Source: Ciona savignyi (Eukaryota > Chordata > Ascidiacea > Phlebobranchia > Cionidae). From it: a DNA stretch of 64,000 bases. Position numbers and translations under genes: made by a program. Numbering within the stretch: position 1 is the stretch's first letter; each line of letters starts with the position of its first letter. This document shows positions 36,701 to 51,700 of the stretch, in pieces. Location: assembly GCA_000149265.1 (NCBI GenBank), contig CH001780.1, positions 91,778 through 155,777 on the forward strand. The letters run 5' to 3'. The notes beneath the pieces are model-generated. The model searched no databases. It was not told the DNA's origin and worked only from the letters and a program-made list of their open reading frames with translations.

Positions 36701-39700
36701 GACGTTTGAACACTAAAATAGCAACTACAATTGGGATGATGTGTTCTGCTTGATTTGCTATAAAACCCTGGTAATTTGGACACGAAATAAACATTGAGGA
36801 AAGTTACAATGGATGGTGTGAGAATAAGGTGTGGCAACCTGTAAATTATCGCCTCATGATTTTAGGAGAAAATTACACAATTAGATAATTGGAGGAGTAT
36901 AAATTTTGTGTCATTGTGTCATTTGTTGTCATTTGATGGCACTGAACGCAGTTTCTCAGTGTCTGCTAGTTGAGCTTAAGTTTTATATATTTTTGTATTG
37001 TGTTATGTGCGTTTAACAAAAATTGTGATTAATTGACTAAACAAACAATATGTACGCAAAGGACAAAGGCTGCACGCGACCGTCATGCTTCTAAGTATCT
37101 ATAAAAGCTTCGTTATTTTACCAATTTTTAATTTCCCAATCCCAACCACAAAATAGAATTGTGGTTTGGGCGCAACAAAGTTATATAGGCTAAGGAAAAC
37201 ATGATTCCCATGTCGTGTTTTATACCCGAATGCCAAATAAATAGAAGAATGGGAGTGGACTTACCAAGTAGGGATAGATTAAGGGGGGTGTGCACCAATC
37301 CATGGATAATGCAATCTGCACAGAAGGGTAAGGCTGTTCCTGGAGAGAAGTTAAAATTAAAAAAAATGTTTTAAATGAACATATTAGGTGTGACAAGAAG
37401 CACATTAAAAGAGTCGGAATCGCATAAAACAAACTCTGAAACACTACATGGGAAGATTTAGAACTTAACCGCCTTAATTTATGCTAAAATTGCATAATTT
37501 ACAATAGTATTTCGGTACAGGTAATAGAATTATTATCGATGTGTGAAAAAAATAAGCTTATAACTTTTTTAATACAAAAAATGAGATAATTACCATTAAA
37601 AGTGGATGCAAAGAAATTATTGGCTTGCTCAACCGCACTCCAAATTGCTGATTCGTTGATATAATTCTTCAAGTGTGGAAGTGCTGAGTTATCAAAACAT
37701 GGGCTATAAACTAAAGATCACTCAAATATTGTGCTGATTTCTTATTGATTGTGAAATGGGGTCATGGTAAAAAAAGTGTATATTTCTGTTCTGATGGGAT
37801 TGAGGAAGTAAAATTCTTTTAATGTTTGCTGGTGGCAATAAAACGCAAGTAATCATCAGATTACCTCATGCCACAATCGGGTTACCAGAGATATTGCAGA
37901 GTGATGCGTATGTTGAAGATATTGATATAATGCTTATTTTCAACGTATAATCAATCTAATACGTTCAAGCAAACGCCAGTACCAGACACATTTGTACAGC
38001 AATGTTTGTAACGTGCACATACAAGTGGCGAGCTAATAGTACAATAGTGACACATTCATTAGTTTATAAAATACACGTGAAACTTCAAGTACACCCTACC
38101 ATCTGCAGCCATGACATGAGAGAACAATTTGAAATTAATCCTTGGTGGAAAGAAGAATGCTTCGACACCTGAAAATAAACAGAAATTGAATGCAAACATA
38201 ACACTGACAATTGTTGTGTCAGGTAAATGTAAGAAATAAATAATAATTTATGCTTTTTGTATCTGTATTAAAGAAATAATAAAACGATATTTATAAATAA
38301 CAGCTTATTATGAATATTTGGAGTAGAAGTACTTTTATTCGCATCAACCACACAACACTGCAGAAGTTAAAAATAATGATATAAAACTTGCCAGCAATTC
38401 CAGTGCGGTAACTTCCTATTAAGCTTAAAAAATGTTACGCTAATATTTTTTAAGGTATACAAACAAGAATGTACTTGCCTGGGAAAGCATTCACCATAGG
38501 TTCGGTAGCCACGCCATTTGGAAGTTTATTGAAAACGCCATCTATGCTGCTCATAGCTTCGAAGACGGCAGTTGCATGGTGCTCTAATGCTGAGTACTCC
38601 ATGCATACCTCCAACACATCATGTGCTATGAACATTCCAATTTTCCTCAAACTTGTAAAAAACTAAAAATGCGAAGTAATCAGCTTAGTTTCTTAAGTAA
38701 AATAATTGTTTTTGAGAGATTTGGGGTCTGGATTGTGTTATTTGATTTTTAGTATTTTATATCAAAATTCAGTTTTGTATCTCAGTAAATGAACCTACTG
38801 CAAAATAATAAAACAATTCTATCTGTGAAAATCACGGCTCAATTTTGTTAGAAAATGTAAGTAACATAGTACTCACTTGTTAGGACTGGAATAAAGTTTT
38901 ATTGCATTTTAATAAAGAAGCAATTTTACTTAATGCGATTGTCTAGAAGATGTTGATTTTTTTATTTTTCGCCTGACTACTTTATGCATGATTATGTCCT
39001 AAGCAAGGTATTTAACAGATGTTGTGGCAATCTGGGGTTTTTAAAAACTTAAAACTGTGGAACGATACAATCTGATCGCCCACAGTCATTATCAACAATG
39101 ACACCCACTTAAGGACAAAAATGAGATTCTTATCATGAACTCCGTTGTGGACCTTTACAAGATATTATCCAATACCAAATACAGTTGATTTAAGGAGTTA
39201 CAGGTGCAACCCACAATAATAATAAAATAACCAACCGTTATTTGGTGGCTGCTTTTGAGTTGCTCTACAATGCATGGGAGTAAATGGTCCACCATTAATT
39301 CTGCCACATCCGTTTTCGTGTAACACGGGAACATCTCGGGTGGCGGTGTGGCTGTTTGGACGGTTATAATGAGATATCTTTTAAAGTTTTGTGAGTAAGA
39401 GAAATGTTTAGGCCAAAAAACGAAAACTAACCCTAATGCAACCTCATTACAAAAAACTTTAAAATATCAATGTTGCATAAATGGAAACAAATGTCATAAA
39501 GTTGTAAGGTCCATTTATAAATTCTTTTTATGATAAATTTAAACTAAAACGGTTTAAGTTTGCCCGTGTTTTACTGCAACATGATCAAAAATATAAGCGA
39601 CTAGTCTGCATTCAGCCAAGATGCACAACATATTTAATCATATGTGATGAGATGCTGAGATGCACATAATATTTTTTAAATTTATGTAAATAAGAAAAAT

Positions 39701-42700
39701 TACTTTTTAAATTGTCGAACAAAATTTGCATTTAGTTACACTCAGTGCTGAGTAAAAGGTTTGAAAATCAAAAAGAAAATTAACCTTTTTGAACCAAAAT
39801 CCAAATTACATTATAAAATGTGTGTTATAAAAACATTTAGAGCGCTAACTCTCTAAACCTGAACTTAGAAAAAGGTAATACAAATTTAGATAAAATATAT
39901 GATTCGGCAACAGCATGATGTGCAAAATCTAAAGATATACACACATTAAAAATGTCGGTTTTAATACAAATATGACTGCTGATTTTGCAAATTACAATTT
40001 CTGGAAATATAGATCAGTGGTACCGCATAACACTGTCAGTAGGAAGGTTGCTTGTTTGAAACCAGTCGCTTAAGTTCTTGGTCAGTTTAGGTAAAATCAA
40101 AATCTAAAGCATCATCAGTATTTATTTAATCCCAACCCACAGCAATACCTCCAGCAACCCAACGTTGAGCAGGTACATGGTATTTAAAAATGTATAGGAT
40201 AAAATTATGTTAAACTTTGTCCAACTTACGATAATCGAGTGGTAAATCACCAGAACCTGAACCAGATCCTGAACCATAACCCGAACCAGATCCAGATCCT
40301 GATCCTAGAAGTAAGTTTACTATATATATATATAAATATATAAACTATAGAGTCGTAATATTGTCTAGGATTCATTAAGATTATGATAAAAGAATTGTGA
40401 ATAAAAAAATTTGATCAGCTCTTTAAAATCTTTGTCAATGGACAGTTTCTGTCATTCTTCATTAGTGTGCTGTGTCTGATTCAGCAAAAGGATGGTGGAG
40501 ACTAAACAAACTGCTTGTTCAATCTTTTTTTTCTTATGTAAGTCATTTAGTGGGCATGAGGTAGTTTGATGATTGCCTGAGTTACATTGTCAATGTGTTT
40601 TTTGTTCTCAAGGGAAATACGAGCATTTTATCTTACTGCCAGTGAAAGAAAGAATTGTAAATGTATTTCACCACAGGGCTACACAAAATTACCTGAAAAA
40701 TATGGGTAGACTGAAGGTAATGGAAGAGTTGTGGGGTAAATTGTTGGCACAGGAGCGGGTTCTGTACCTAAAAAATAAATTTAAAAAATATCAGAATTTG
40801 CAAAAAAACCATAGAAAATTAAGGATCTGTCTGGATTTGGCCAAACACTTTAACATACATTGCATCGATTCACTATTTTAACACCACATTTTAGAATATA
40901 CAGGTACACAAAAATGTAATACATAAAAAATAATGACAATGACATAAGTCACCCAGGCAATTGTCGGATTACCTCGTTTCCACCATTGGGTTTTTGAAGC
41001 TTTTGTTGATATGTAGACACTACTAGTGATATGCATTTCAGAAATATTAATCTTTAACACCATGCTTGGATATTATTTAACTTACTTGATGTGGAAGACA
41101 AAAGTTGTCTTTTTTTACGACGCCCTGTGAAAAAAATAGACCGTATAAAGGGAAAGTGATACCGGTATTACATAATAAAAACATGGTGGGAAGAAGGTTT
41201 ACAAAAAATGGTGTATTGAGCAGAAGCTATACCAGTGTTATGACTTATCAATGTACCACCTAGGGCCATTAAAGTAAGTAATATATCCTGAATATAATGC
41301 AAGTTTAATATATTAATAAACTTACCTGCAGCATAGCAGGTTGATGATGTTATTCCAGCTGTAAACTGGATTGAAAATAGAGTAAAAAAATGTTAGCAGA
41401 TAATAAACAGGTATATAATATGGCAATTGCATATGAAGAGTTTATTATTTCAATTTTGAAATTTTCAATTACTTTTTTTATTTCTTTCTTCAGTGCATAT
41501 GGCATGCGGCTTAAAAGTAGGTAATTACTACCTTAAGAAGTTCTTATTGGAATGAGTATGGTTTCTAGAATTATTCTAAAATCAATATTATCGAGACTAT
41601 AATTTTAAACTCCTCTGAAATAGACCTAAAGACCAAGCGAAATTCATTTAAATCAAAAGTTGTATGAATAAAACTCATGTTGTTCCACTAAGAGCACTTA
41701 ATTTGAAATTGCCTAAAATTTATTTACTACTCCAAATGAATTCGCATCTTGATTCTGGAATGGGCATCCCTATGTTTACAATATTTTCCTACCATCTAAG
41801 GTATTAGAAATTAATCATAAAACTTACAGTGTTAATAAGATCCGCATGGTTATCCACAAGTGGAAAGCCACCAAAAACTTGGAGACCATGCTCAATCACA
41901 TGCTTGTACAAATCATAGTGGATGATCTTGTCAAAGTTATTTGGGTCAACAAAACGTAAACAGGTGTTTACTGTTGCATTCCTGAGCGTGGGTTATTTTG
42001 TGAATTAAACAGTTTTTAAAAGCAATAAATGAGAATAATATTTGTAAAAAATATCGACAACAATAGTTGTAAAAATTACTAAATTGCACAACACCCAATA
42101 AAAATTAAAAGCCTAAATTGTCGATAAATATGAACGGAAAGTCAAATTGAGCAAAATTTCCATTATGTTTAAATCTAAAAAAAGACAGTCAAATGTATAC
42201 TCTGACGTAAATGAATAAACCCAAGTTCTCACAAGAGGTAAAAACAAAAATATATTAAGAATATTATTCCGGCCGGTTGGTCTAACGGTTAAGTGCGTCG
42301 CCTTTCAATCAAAGGTTGCAGGTGCGACACTGGTCGCTAGCTAGTCGGTTGTGTCCTTGGGCAAGGCACTTTACGGATATTGCTTGAACCCAGCGGATTA
42401 ATGGGTTCTACTAAATTGAAGGAACGTGTCTATCATATACAACACACTGCAATAGCTTCGTTAACCCGACGATGGACGCGAGGTGATCTGACGATTGCCT
42501 GTGTGTTAACCCCCTTGGTTTTCCCATTCACGGGGATAAACATGAATATCCTATCCTATCCTATTCCGGGGAAAAAGCAACTTCACAAGATTTATTCATT
42601 GATCACTTTGTGACATTGCGAGTACGAATGAAGCATACTTACATTTGCACCATTAGTATGGATGTGATGTGATTTTGAATAACTAACTAAAGTCATACTT

Positions 42701-45700
42701 TTAAAGCTTAGCACTTTATGGATTTATTTATAAAAAACTATACTAACTCAGTATAACATATGCAGTGTTGAAGGTTTTAATAGTTTAATGTTTATTATAA
42801 ATGCTCTTTAATCATCTTAGCAAGTATATATATTGTTCAGTAACCTATCAGGTTATACGCTGAATATACGTTTGTTCAAAAATCTAAAAGCTATTTGGTA
42901 CACCATTATGAATGTAAATTTACTAATGAATATTTGAAAATCGCTCAACCAAAGTTCAGCAATATAATAAAGATTACTAAGGAATTACCGATTTATAAAA
43001 CTCATATCACTAAGACAATTAAAAATGTATATTAGCTTTAGTTGGATTTGCATGGTGATATTGCATTATGCAGGATGTGCATTGTTGTTTTTCGGTAAAA
43101 TTTATTAAAACTTTAGTGTAAAATCTGAGAAACCTGACAAAAATTCACATTGTTCTCTTATAATATAATAAAAGAGACTTCATGATTATTGATGTGATTA
43201 AATAATTGCAGTCTTCTTAACCACTTACTGTATAAGCCATATAAGTTCATGTGCTGTTAAGTAACTGGAGTATTCCACATTAGCTTTCACTTGTAAAACT
43301 ACGCATTGCCACAATTCTGGTAGAGAGATGTCTAGAAGAGAAATATAAAACAAATCATTTTTTCATATGCGGGAAATAGGAGAACATAATTAATGTTTTT
43401 ACCTTGAAAATATTTGAAATGTTTTGGATATTCCATCCCACTATCATCAGCATAACCTGTATCCGATGGGTAACCAGATCCACACCCAGAACCAGAACCA
43501 GAACCAGAGCCAGAGCCAGAGCCAGAGCCAGATCCAGCCACAATTGGTGAAACACATTCTTTCTGTAAGGTAATAAAAAATCATGTATGTGTAGTATCTA
43601 TATTATTAAAAAACACCATTTATGTCTGTATGAGCCAATATTTTTTTCTGTCAATTAACTAATGAGGGATCAAAAATTTATTATAATTATTACAATAAGC
43701 TTTAAATCCCTTCAGCTAAAACAGACTATGAGCGGAGATTACTAAAAAAACTACAAGTATATTTCAGCATAAAGACACAACCAGATAATTTAAGAAATTC
43801 AGGATCAGATACAGGTTAGGTGGAATATACTTGACCTGCCAAGGCATATCCTTTTAGACAGTGAGAAACTAAGAAAATAACATCTAAATGAACACTTTAA
43901 CGGGGTGGATAATAGGTTAAATGCTTAAAAATCTATCATACACACACAATAAAGATACAAAGTATAATATAGGTATGATAGCATAGTTGATAGGAAACTG
44001 GGAGAATATAGCCTGATGTTGTGGGTTTAAATACCATATGTGGCACGATTTTTCAAAGTTATTTTTACTTTAGAAATATAATCAGGTTAAATTCCTTTCT
44101 ATTGATTTTTACAGCGGAAAGACTTAGGTAACTGGTATAATCATGTGGTTCTGACACACCAAAACATTTTTACACCCGTTCATTTTCACAAACCTATATC
44201 TGGCCATCAAACTTACAGTCTCAATACAGAACACAGAGTTGATAGTTCTTCTAACATGACCGAATGGGCATGCGCAGCCTGGTGTACAAACGGTGGCGCA
44301 AAACTGGTTCTCACAAGATGCTCTGCAACCTCCATTGCAATCGGTGGGCACCAGATCACCGGCGCATGTTCCTGTTGGGGAGGTAAATTACATTAAAATG
44401 GGACATGCTAATCATTAAATCCCACCAATGCAATGGTATATTGGATGAGATATGATAGGATATTCATGTTTATCCCGTGAATGGGAAAACCAAGGGGGTT
44501 AACACATGGGCGATCGTCATCACCTTGCGCCCATCGTCGGGTGACAGGAGCTATTGCAGTGTGTTGTGTATGATAGACACATGTTCCTTTAATTTGGTAG
44601 AACCCATTAATCAGGCAATGTCCGTTAAGTGCATTGCCCAAGGACACAACCGACTAGCTAGCACCAGTTTTGAACCTGCAACCTTTCGGTTGAAGGCGTC
44701 ACACTAAACCGAAAGACTAACCGGTCTGACTATATTCCAAGAATAATTTGCCAACCTGGCAATATAGCTTTTAGGGTAGACTAAGAATTGGATCATCAGT
44801 TGGAATGTGATATGATCGAAACCAGCTGATTGTGACTTGAGTTTTTAAAAAAGCCCATACCGGTAGTTGCTTTAACCCATAGATTAAATAGCCAATGCTT
44901 ATACCATATACAACACACTGTAACGGCATCTGCAACTTGACAGTTGACACTGGAAATTCTGACAAAACACACATCACAAAAACGTTGTTTTATTTTTTAA
45001 TTTAAAACTTTCCAACCTTGCAAAGATTTTGATTGATTGAACGTAAGTTCCAGGAAATTAGGGATCAATGGTTTGATGAAGGATTGGGCGCGAGCAAAAT
45101 CAGTCAAGAAGCATTCATTGATATCTAGGGAAAAAGTCCAAATAAGCAAGAATTAATAATATCCCTGCTTTTTCTATTACATATTAGTTTAACAAATTAA
45201 CCTCTAAGTGCACTGACATATTTGACGTCTCTGTTATAATATACGATCTTTTAAAATAGTCAAAAATGGTTAAATCTTTAACTCTAAGTAGGACCTGGAG
45301 CATAATGCATGGATTTGTATCTTAAAAAAAACATAAAGCAATTATAATCAGATTATCTCAAATTGTTTTAAAAAAAATCTAATTGAAAAGTGAATTATTT
45401 TAAAATTCAATTTTTTAAAATTCTCAAAATAAACAGCATTATATTGGCTTTGTTTTTTTTGCTTAGACTAAGCAAAAGCTTACATTAAACATATTAGATT
45501 TTAATGTTACTAAAGCGAACTTTATAAATAAAATGCTTTGAGTCTGACTTAGTCCTACTTAACATGAATATCAATACCTTTAATTTTCTCATCTTACCTC
45601 TACATTGCCCGAGTAGACCATTTCCAAGAAATCCGCTCTTGCATTCACACATAAATGAACCGATTGTGTTGTAACAATGAGCCGCATATGGATCACAGTT

Positions 45701-48700
45701 GTCCAGGTAACTGGTGCATTCGTTAACGTCTTTTGTTTAGAAATAAACATAATTATGTAAACTTCTTAGACTAAGGTTATAAATATTTTATGATAATTTT
45801 CCAAAAAAAATTTTGAAAAAAAAAGTTAATTGACCAGTTATGTTGGAATTTAAAATTAAAAAAGGTTTGTTATTGTTAATTATGCAAGTTGATTTTTAAA
45901 TTGTCATAAGTAATAATCAAAAGTGTAATGCAAGGAAGTAAAATAAAAGCATGAATAATGAGCTGGTTAAGTAAGTATATTATTTAGAAATCTTTTTACA
46001 CATAACAAATGTATAAACGATTTTAACGTTTTATCATTAATTCAAAACGAAACACTAATAAAATTTATAATAAGAATAAAAATTCTCACAAGATTAAAAA
46101 ATCATACCAAAGGAGAAGCAAAAACAGAAAAATAAAACTTATATGGATGCAGTTAAAGAGTTCACTTTAATATGTGTACTCACCTAAGCAACTGAATCCA
46201 TCGCCTTGGTAACCTTCCATACATTGACATGAATAACTTGGACTGCCAACTACGCATTTAGATGCGAAATCGCATGGTAGGAAGGACCGCATTATGTTAA
46301 AGAATGTGTCGTTTATACCACCAAAAAGTTGAGTTACTGAGCTATTGACTGGTACTATGTTGAATTGGGGAACTCCGGTTGCTAGTAAACTATCCAGAGT
46401 AGCCTACGAGGTAAAATAGTTAAGTAAAAAATAAAAATAAATGTTTTTTAAATTAAAAGTAATACTTGATTCATTTCATAACTTCGGCAAAAAGTTAGAA
46501 TACAAGTTTTCTTTATAATACAACATAGCTTTAAATTCAATAAGCAAAAAATAAAATGCTTTTGATGACAAATCAGCTTTACCTTACCATCTATAGGATT
46601 ATTCAAAATGGGCAGAGCGCATCTTAACTTAAGATTCTTAAGTATAGAGTTAATTGAAATAATAAACACTTTGATAAGCAGGTTTTGTTTATACCTGATA
46701 TTCATGAGCCTCAACATGTCCAGTTTCCAGAACTTTCTTAAGTAAATTTTCCAACACGCTGTTCACCATGCCGAATGAAGCACACTCCATTACCTCTGCA
46801 AAGTTTGAATATATATACTTAAAAGTTATCACTAAATAATTGGTGTTCTCTAAACATTGCTTGATAAAAGTACAGCCTTTCCGATTTACCGGCACATATT
46901 CTATTCAACATCCTATTTAAAATGAGAAGGAAAGGATCAAGAAAACAATTCAAAGCAACCAATATCCCACCTTCACATACTCCTGCAGTATTAAGAACAT
47001 AACCAGCCCTGCAGCCACACATGAAGCTCCCAATGGTATTGAAACATGTTGAATTTGGACCCAGAGCATCACATGCATTAGCATCAAGGCATTCGTTTAG
47101 ATCTGTATTACAATGATTCACAATATTTATGTCATAAATTATACTATATAGATTGGTAAGCACAGTCATAAGAAGTGTATTTTTATATTTATTAAAGGCA
47201 CCATTTGAATTGTTTAGTGGAATTTGAATTTTTTCCAGAATTTAAATTTTTTTATCAGAAAAGAGTTATTAAAAAGTATAAGATTGTCTTTTTTGCAATA
47301 GTCAGGGACACAGGGTTACTGCAATGTGATATATATGATGGAGACATAGCTAAAGATTTTATTTAATTTATTAAACCATTGGTTTCCGATAATGTCTAAG
47401 CATTTTGATCAAATATATAACTGACTAGATGACTGCAAAATTAGAACCTCTTACTGGTAAATTTAACCGACCAAGGATTTGGATAATCGGTTGAGTACCT
47501 CTATCTGGATAAATCAGGATAGGCGATAAGAAGTCATGTTTATCACTGACGGTGGGACAAAGGATGTTATATCATGGTAATTTATCTGATTACCCTATGC
47601 CCACAGTCGGTTTAGCGTAACTACTGCGGTGTCTTGGTATATGGTAAATTTATTTAACTAAAGAGTCAAGCACATCTGCTAAATGCTTTGACAAGAAACT
47701 GACTAGCTAGAGTCTTGGTTTTGATCCTTCAACCTTTTAACAGGTCGTCTGGCTACTTTATGAGCTAATTTGCCGACCCTGATTATCAATACCCTAGACA
47801 ATATTAAACTTTTAAATAAACTTCCTGTTTTATATTATCCGCAATTTAGTTCATGCTGTAGTTTAGATTAATTTTAAATTGTGTTTTTCTTACCAAGACA
47901 AGTGTCATTAAGATATACGGATGGTTCATATCCAGGCAAACAGTCGCATTTGAAAGATCCGTTGGTGTTGGTACATGTTGTGGTAAACTGNNNNNNNNNN
48001 NNNNNNNNNNNNNNNNNNNNNNNNNNNNNNNNNNNNNNNNNNNNNNNNNNNNNNNNNNNNNNNNNNNNNNNNNNNNNNNNNNNNNNNNNNCAGTAGCTCC
48101 CCGTATATTTCTGGGGGGGGGAAAAAATCTGTGCAATCTATTAAGTTAGCATAAGGCTCTTTATCCCAACCCATTAAATCAGGTGATTCTGAAGTAAACA
48201 ACAATAAATCAAATCTTTAAAATACTGCTTGCCAAAATTTCTTCTATGTGTTTAATGTAAGGTAAAACTGAATTAAAATAGCAAGTTGTGCCCCTACACC
48301 AAATTTTTGTTGTTATATATTAGGATAGGATAGGATATTCATAGACTTGTTAACGTTAGCAATGGTCCTATGGTTTCAGGCAATGTCCGTGAAGTACCTT
48401 GCCCAAGGACACAACCGACTAGCTAGCGACCAGTTTCGCACCTGCAACCTTTCGATTGAAAGGCGACACACTTAACCGTTAAAGCAACGGGCCGGATATT
48501 GGCACAGTTTTAGTATTTTGAACATATTTAATTGCACAGGCTCCAACAAGCATCTGTTGTGTCTTGTCCTTGTCCAAATACTGTATAGTTTAGTGACTAA
48601 ACACAAAACCCATTCGGTACACTGATGTCGACTTACTCGCTCGCTATTTAATTAGCAATTATGATTAAAGCGAACTATATATATACCAAAGATTTTTTAT

Positions 48701-51700
48701 CTTTACCTTGTTTGGAGTAAACATAGCTACAAAGAAATACTAGGTTTCTTACAGATTAGGAGTATACATAGGCTGATGGATACATTTTCTGGCTTCTTTT
48801 AGTGTTTGGCAATTAAAGGACAAGCTTTTACATGCACAGGTGGTTTTATTTGAGCAAATCAAATAAAAAATAGCTGCAAGAAAAATACATACATTAAGAT
48901 AACAACATATGCAAATTCAGATAAGGCCTGAAAAAAATTAAATATGGTAGCACATTGTACTGGTGAAATAATTTAATTAAATATTATAGCAAAATTGTGC
49001 AATCAAACTCATAAACTGTTAATGCCAACGGAGTGGTTTTAGAATCACAAATATTTTCTGATGTACCAGTATTGATGGAAGCAATTATATTTGTTTGACT
49101 GTCATAATAAAGAACATAGGTTTTTCAAAAAATGAATTTTTAATATGTGCTTTTACAAATGCCTATATTATATACAGCTGATTTTTCCAAGTTCTTGTGA
49201 AGAAACCAGCGGAACTTTTTTATACTAATAATAAAAAATCACAAAAGTTGTTATCTGTCCCAAGTACAATTTAAAAAAAGGAAATTTTCTATTCAGTTCA
49301 TGCTTTCTTTTCTTGTTCTTTCGCTGATACTTTCTTATTCTTTTTATTTTCGCTTGAATCGGATGCTTTTTCTTTCTTCGACGTTGCGTCACCACGCTCT
49401 GCACTTGCCGTGGAAACCTTGTTGTTTATCAAGTTATGCAACGCTATTACCGAGCGGATCAGACATGAGAGATACACCACCAGCATTTGGTCGTTGGTCT
49501 TCAGATAGAAAGATTTGCTGAACTCGGCCAAATTCACGTCAGGCAGAAGGTTAAAAATATCCTGAAGCAAGTACATAATACTATGGTTGATAGGCAATTT
49601 TCCAGTGTACACCTGCTCCAAGTAATTTTTGATCCCAACCAATTTGGCACCAAGGCCTTTCACCCCTTGTAGTTGGTCAGTAATCTGCTGAGATAGCGTA
49701 CCGGCTGTTACATTGTGGATGTCACGGAGGAGATGCTCAACGCCAACCTCTTCAGCTTCTTCCGCATCGATTTCACTTGGAATATGCTTAAAAGTCTTGC
49801 TGGTCGGGGAACCATCATCATGAATTTCCTCCACGGATATATAAGCTTCAGTGGGAAGGCCAAGCTCCTTTGGTTTCGCATCAATTATTACAAGCACTGC
49901 ATTGGAATTATAACGCCTTATAAGGTCGTTGATAGCGATGTCATTTGCACAAAGCTTCGGACCAGTGTGATACCACCCAACCAATCTCTCACGAGCGTTT
50001 ACTTTCTTAAACATGGCCGCCATACTTTCCAAATAATCATGATCCAAAAACCAGACGTTCCGGTCTCTTGTGTCTTCGTCAAAGGGAACTGCAAAACTGT
50101 TCGAAATATCAAGCAGCTTTTTACCATCAATAATTTTCCACTGTCCAAGCAAAACTCCGACTACACGACTCTGGCTTCCAACTTTTCCCATCCTGTTAAA
50201 GTGATCAACCACACTTAAAAGGACAAGTGGATGCACCACAACTTTATCCATTGGAACTGCTAAAGATGCCATTTTGGCAGATAATTTCAGATGTAAAAAG
50301 TGCTTTGAACAGTTCTGGGATAAAACTAATTCAGCCTAGTATCTGAGTATGATCAAAAGGTAATTGTTTTACTTGGCCGCTGGTGGAATGAGTTAACACC
50401 AAAATGGAAGGACAAAAAGTTGATTAAAACCAATATGCTACAAAATTGCGTTTTCCCATTCACGGTAACTTAATAGCGAATCCTTTTAGTATTTAAAAAA
50501 CTCAATGGCGAATCTTTTTAGTATTTATTAGTAAAAAATTAGCATGTGGGTAGTAGTTTTAACACCGATCCAATAAACTGAACAATACAAATGTTCCTGG
50601 TTTTTTAGAGGCTGGTTTGCTCATTAATTGAGCATCAGATCATCATTTATAAAGTTGTTTGATCGAAACCAGGTGTCGGCTACAGGGAAAACTAAAAGGA
50701 GGGAAATCAGGGAAAGAGGGTAAACTGCACAATAAAATGAGGGTTATGACATTAGAGTCAGTTTTAAACATGGGGTTGGAGTTAGGGTTAGTTCTGGGTT
50801 GATATTAGTGTTTAGGGCAGGTTTTAAATTAGTTTCCCTAATTTTATTGTGCAGTTTCCCTCCTTTTAGGGGTGAAACTAAAAGGAGAAAAACGGGAAGG
50901 TGGGAAGAATAGAAACTGCACACTAAAATGAATATTATGGCATTAGAGTTAGTTTTAAACATGGGGTTAGAGTTAGTTCTGGGGTTGAAATTAGTGTTTA
51001 GGAAAAGGTTAAAATTAATTTCCATAGTTTTGGTGAGCTCCCTTTAGCGTTGCCCTCCTTTTAGTTTTGCCCGTCACGGCCGTCAGCAACAAAAATAACG
51101 CACGATTCACTGTCTGTGCAAATTGAAATCATAACGTCCAATATGGTTTTATTTTATAAACCTAACTTTTCTACAGTTAAAAAAAAAACTTTTCTACAGT
51201 TAAAAAAAACAATCCAATATCCAGGCAAGCGTCTTATGCAACTAAAACGTATGTTTTAACGGAAAATGGCGATAACACTTAAAATTGATACAACAATACT
51301 ATGACTAAGTACTGAACAAATTATATTCATGCTTAAATCACTAAAGCGTAACAGAAGCATACACAACCGGTAGGTGGTGTAAAACCGTTGTTTGCTACCT
51401 TATTTTAAAGGATAAAACATTGCTTTTGAGATAAATTAGTATAAAATAGGGCAGTACCGGTTACTGTCTTACAAAGTGATGATTATAGCGTACGTAGATA
51501 TGCATATTTTGAAATAAAAAAACCTACTACAAAAACCATCGTTTTACAATGTAGCCTATAAGCCTACATCCTTATCAAAAACGGAGATAGCCTATGTTTG
51601 CTGTTTAAAACTGCGTCATTTTTTAAAAAGTACGTTTTTAGAATTAATGGTAAACGAAAATTAAGTCTGAAAGTTCCCACGTACGTAACACAAGTTGTGC

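Noticed and set aside
40573-40881. 102-codon plus-strand ORF rich in Lys/Leu
   Set aside because: Lies in an intron of the EGF-rich gene, starts in degenerate SINE sequence, has no recognised domain and no splice or family support.
42268-42345. Functional tRNA gene
   Set aside because: The A box is acceptable, but the B box is poor and no cloverleaf forms; it is the head of a SINE.
49715-50218. Long antisense ORF of 167 codons
   Set aside because: Shadow of PSMD7 on the opposite strand.
50744-51025. Minus-strand ORF with Asn/Thr-rich repeats
   Set aside because: Made by the tandem MITE units; no independent support.
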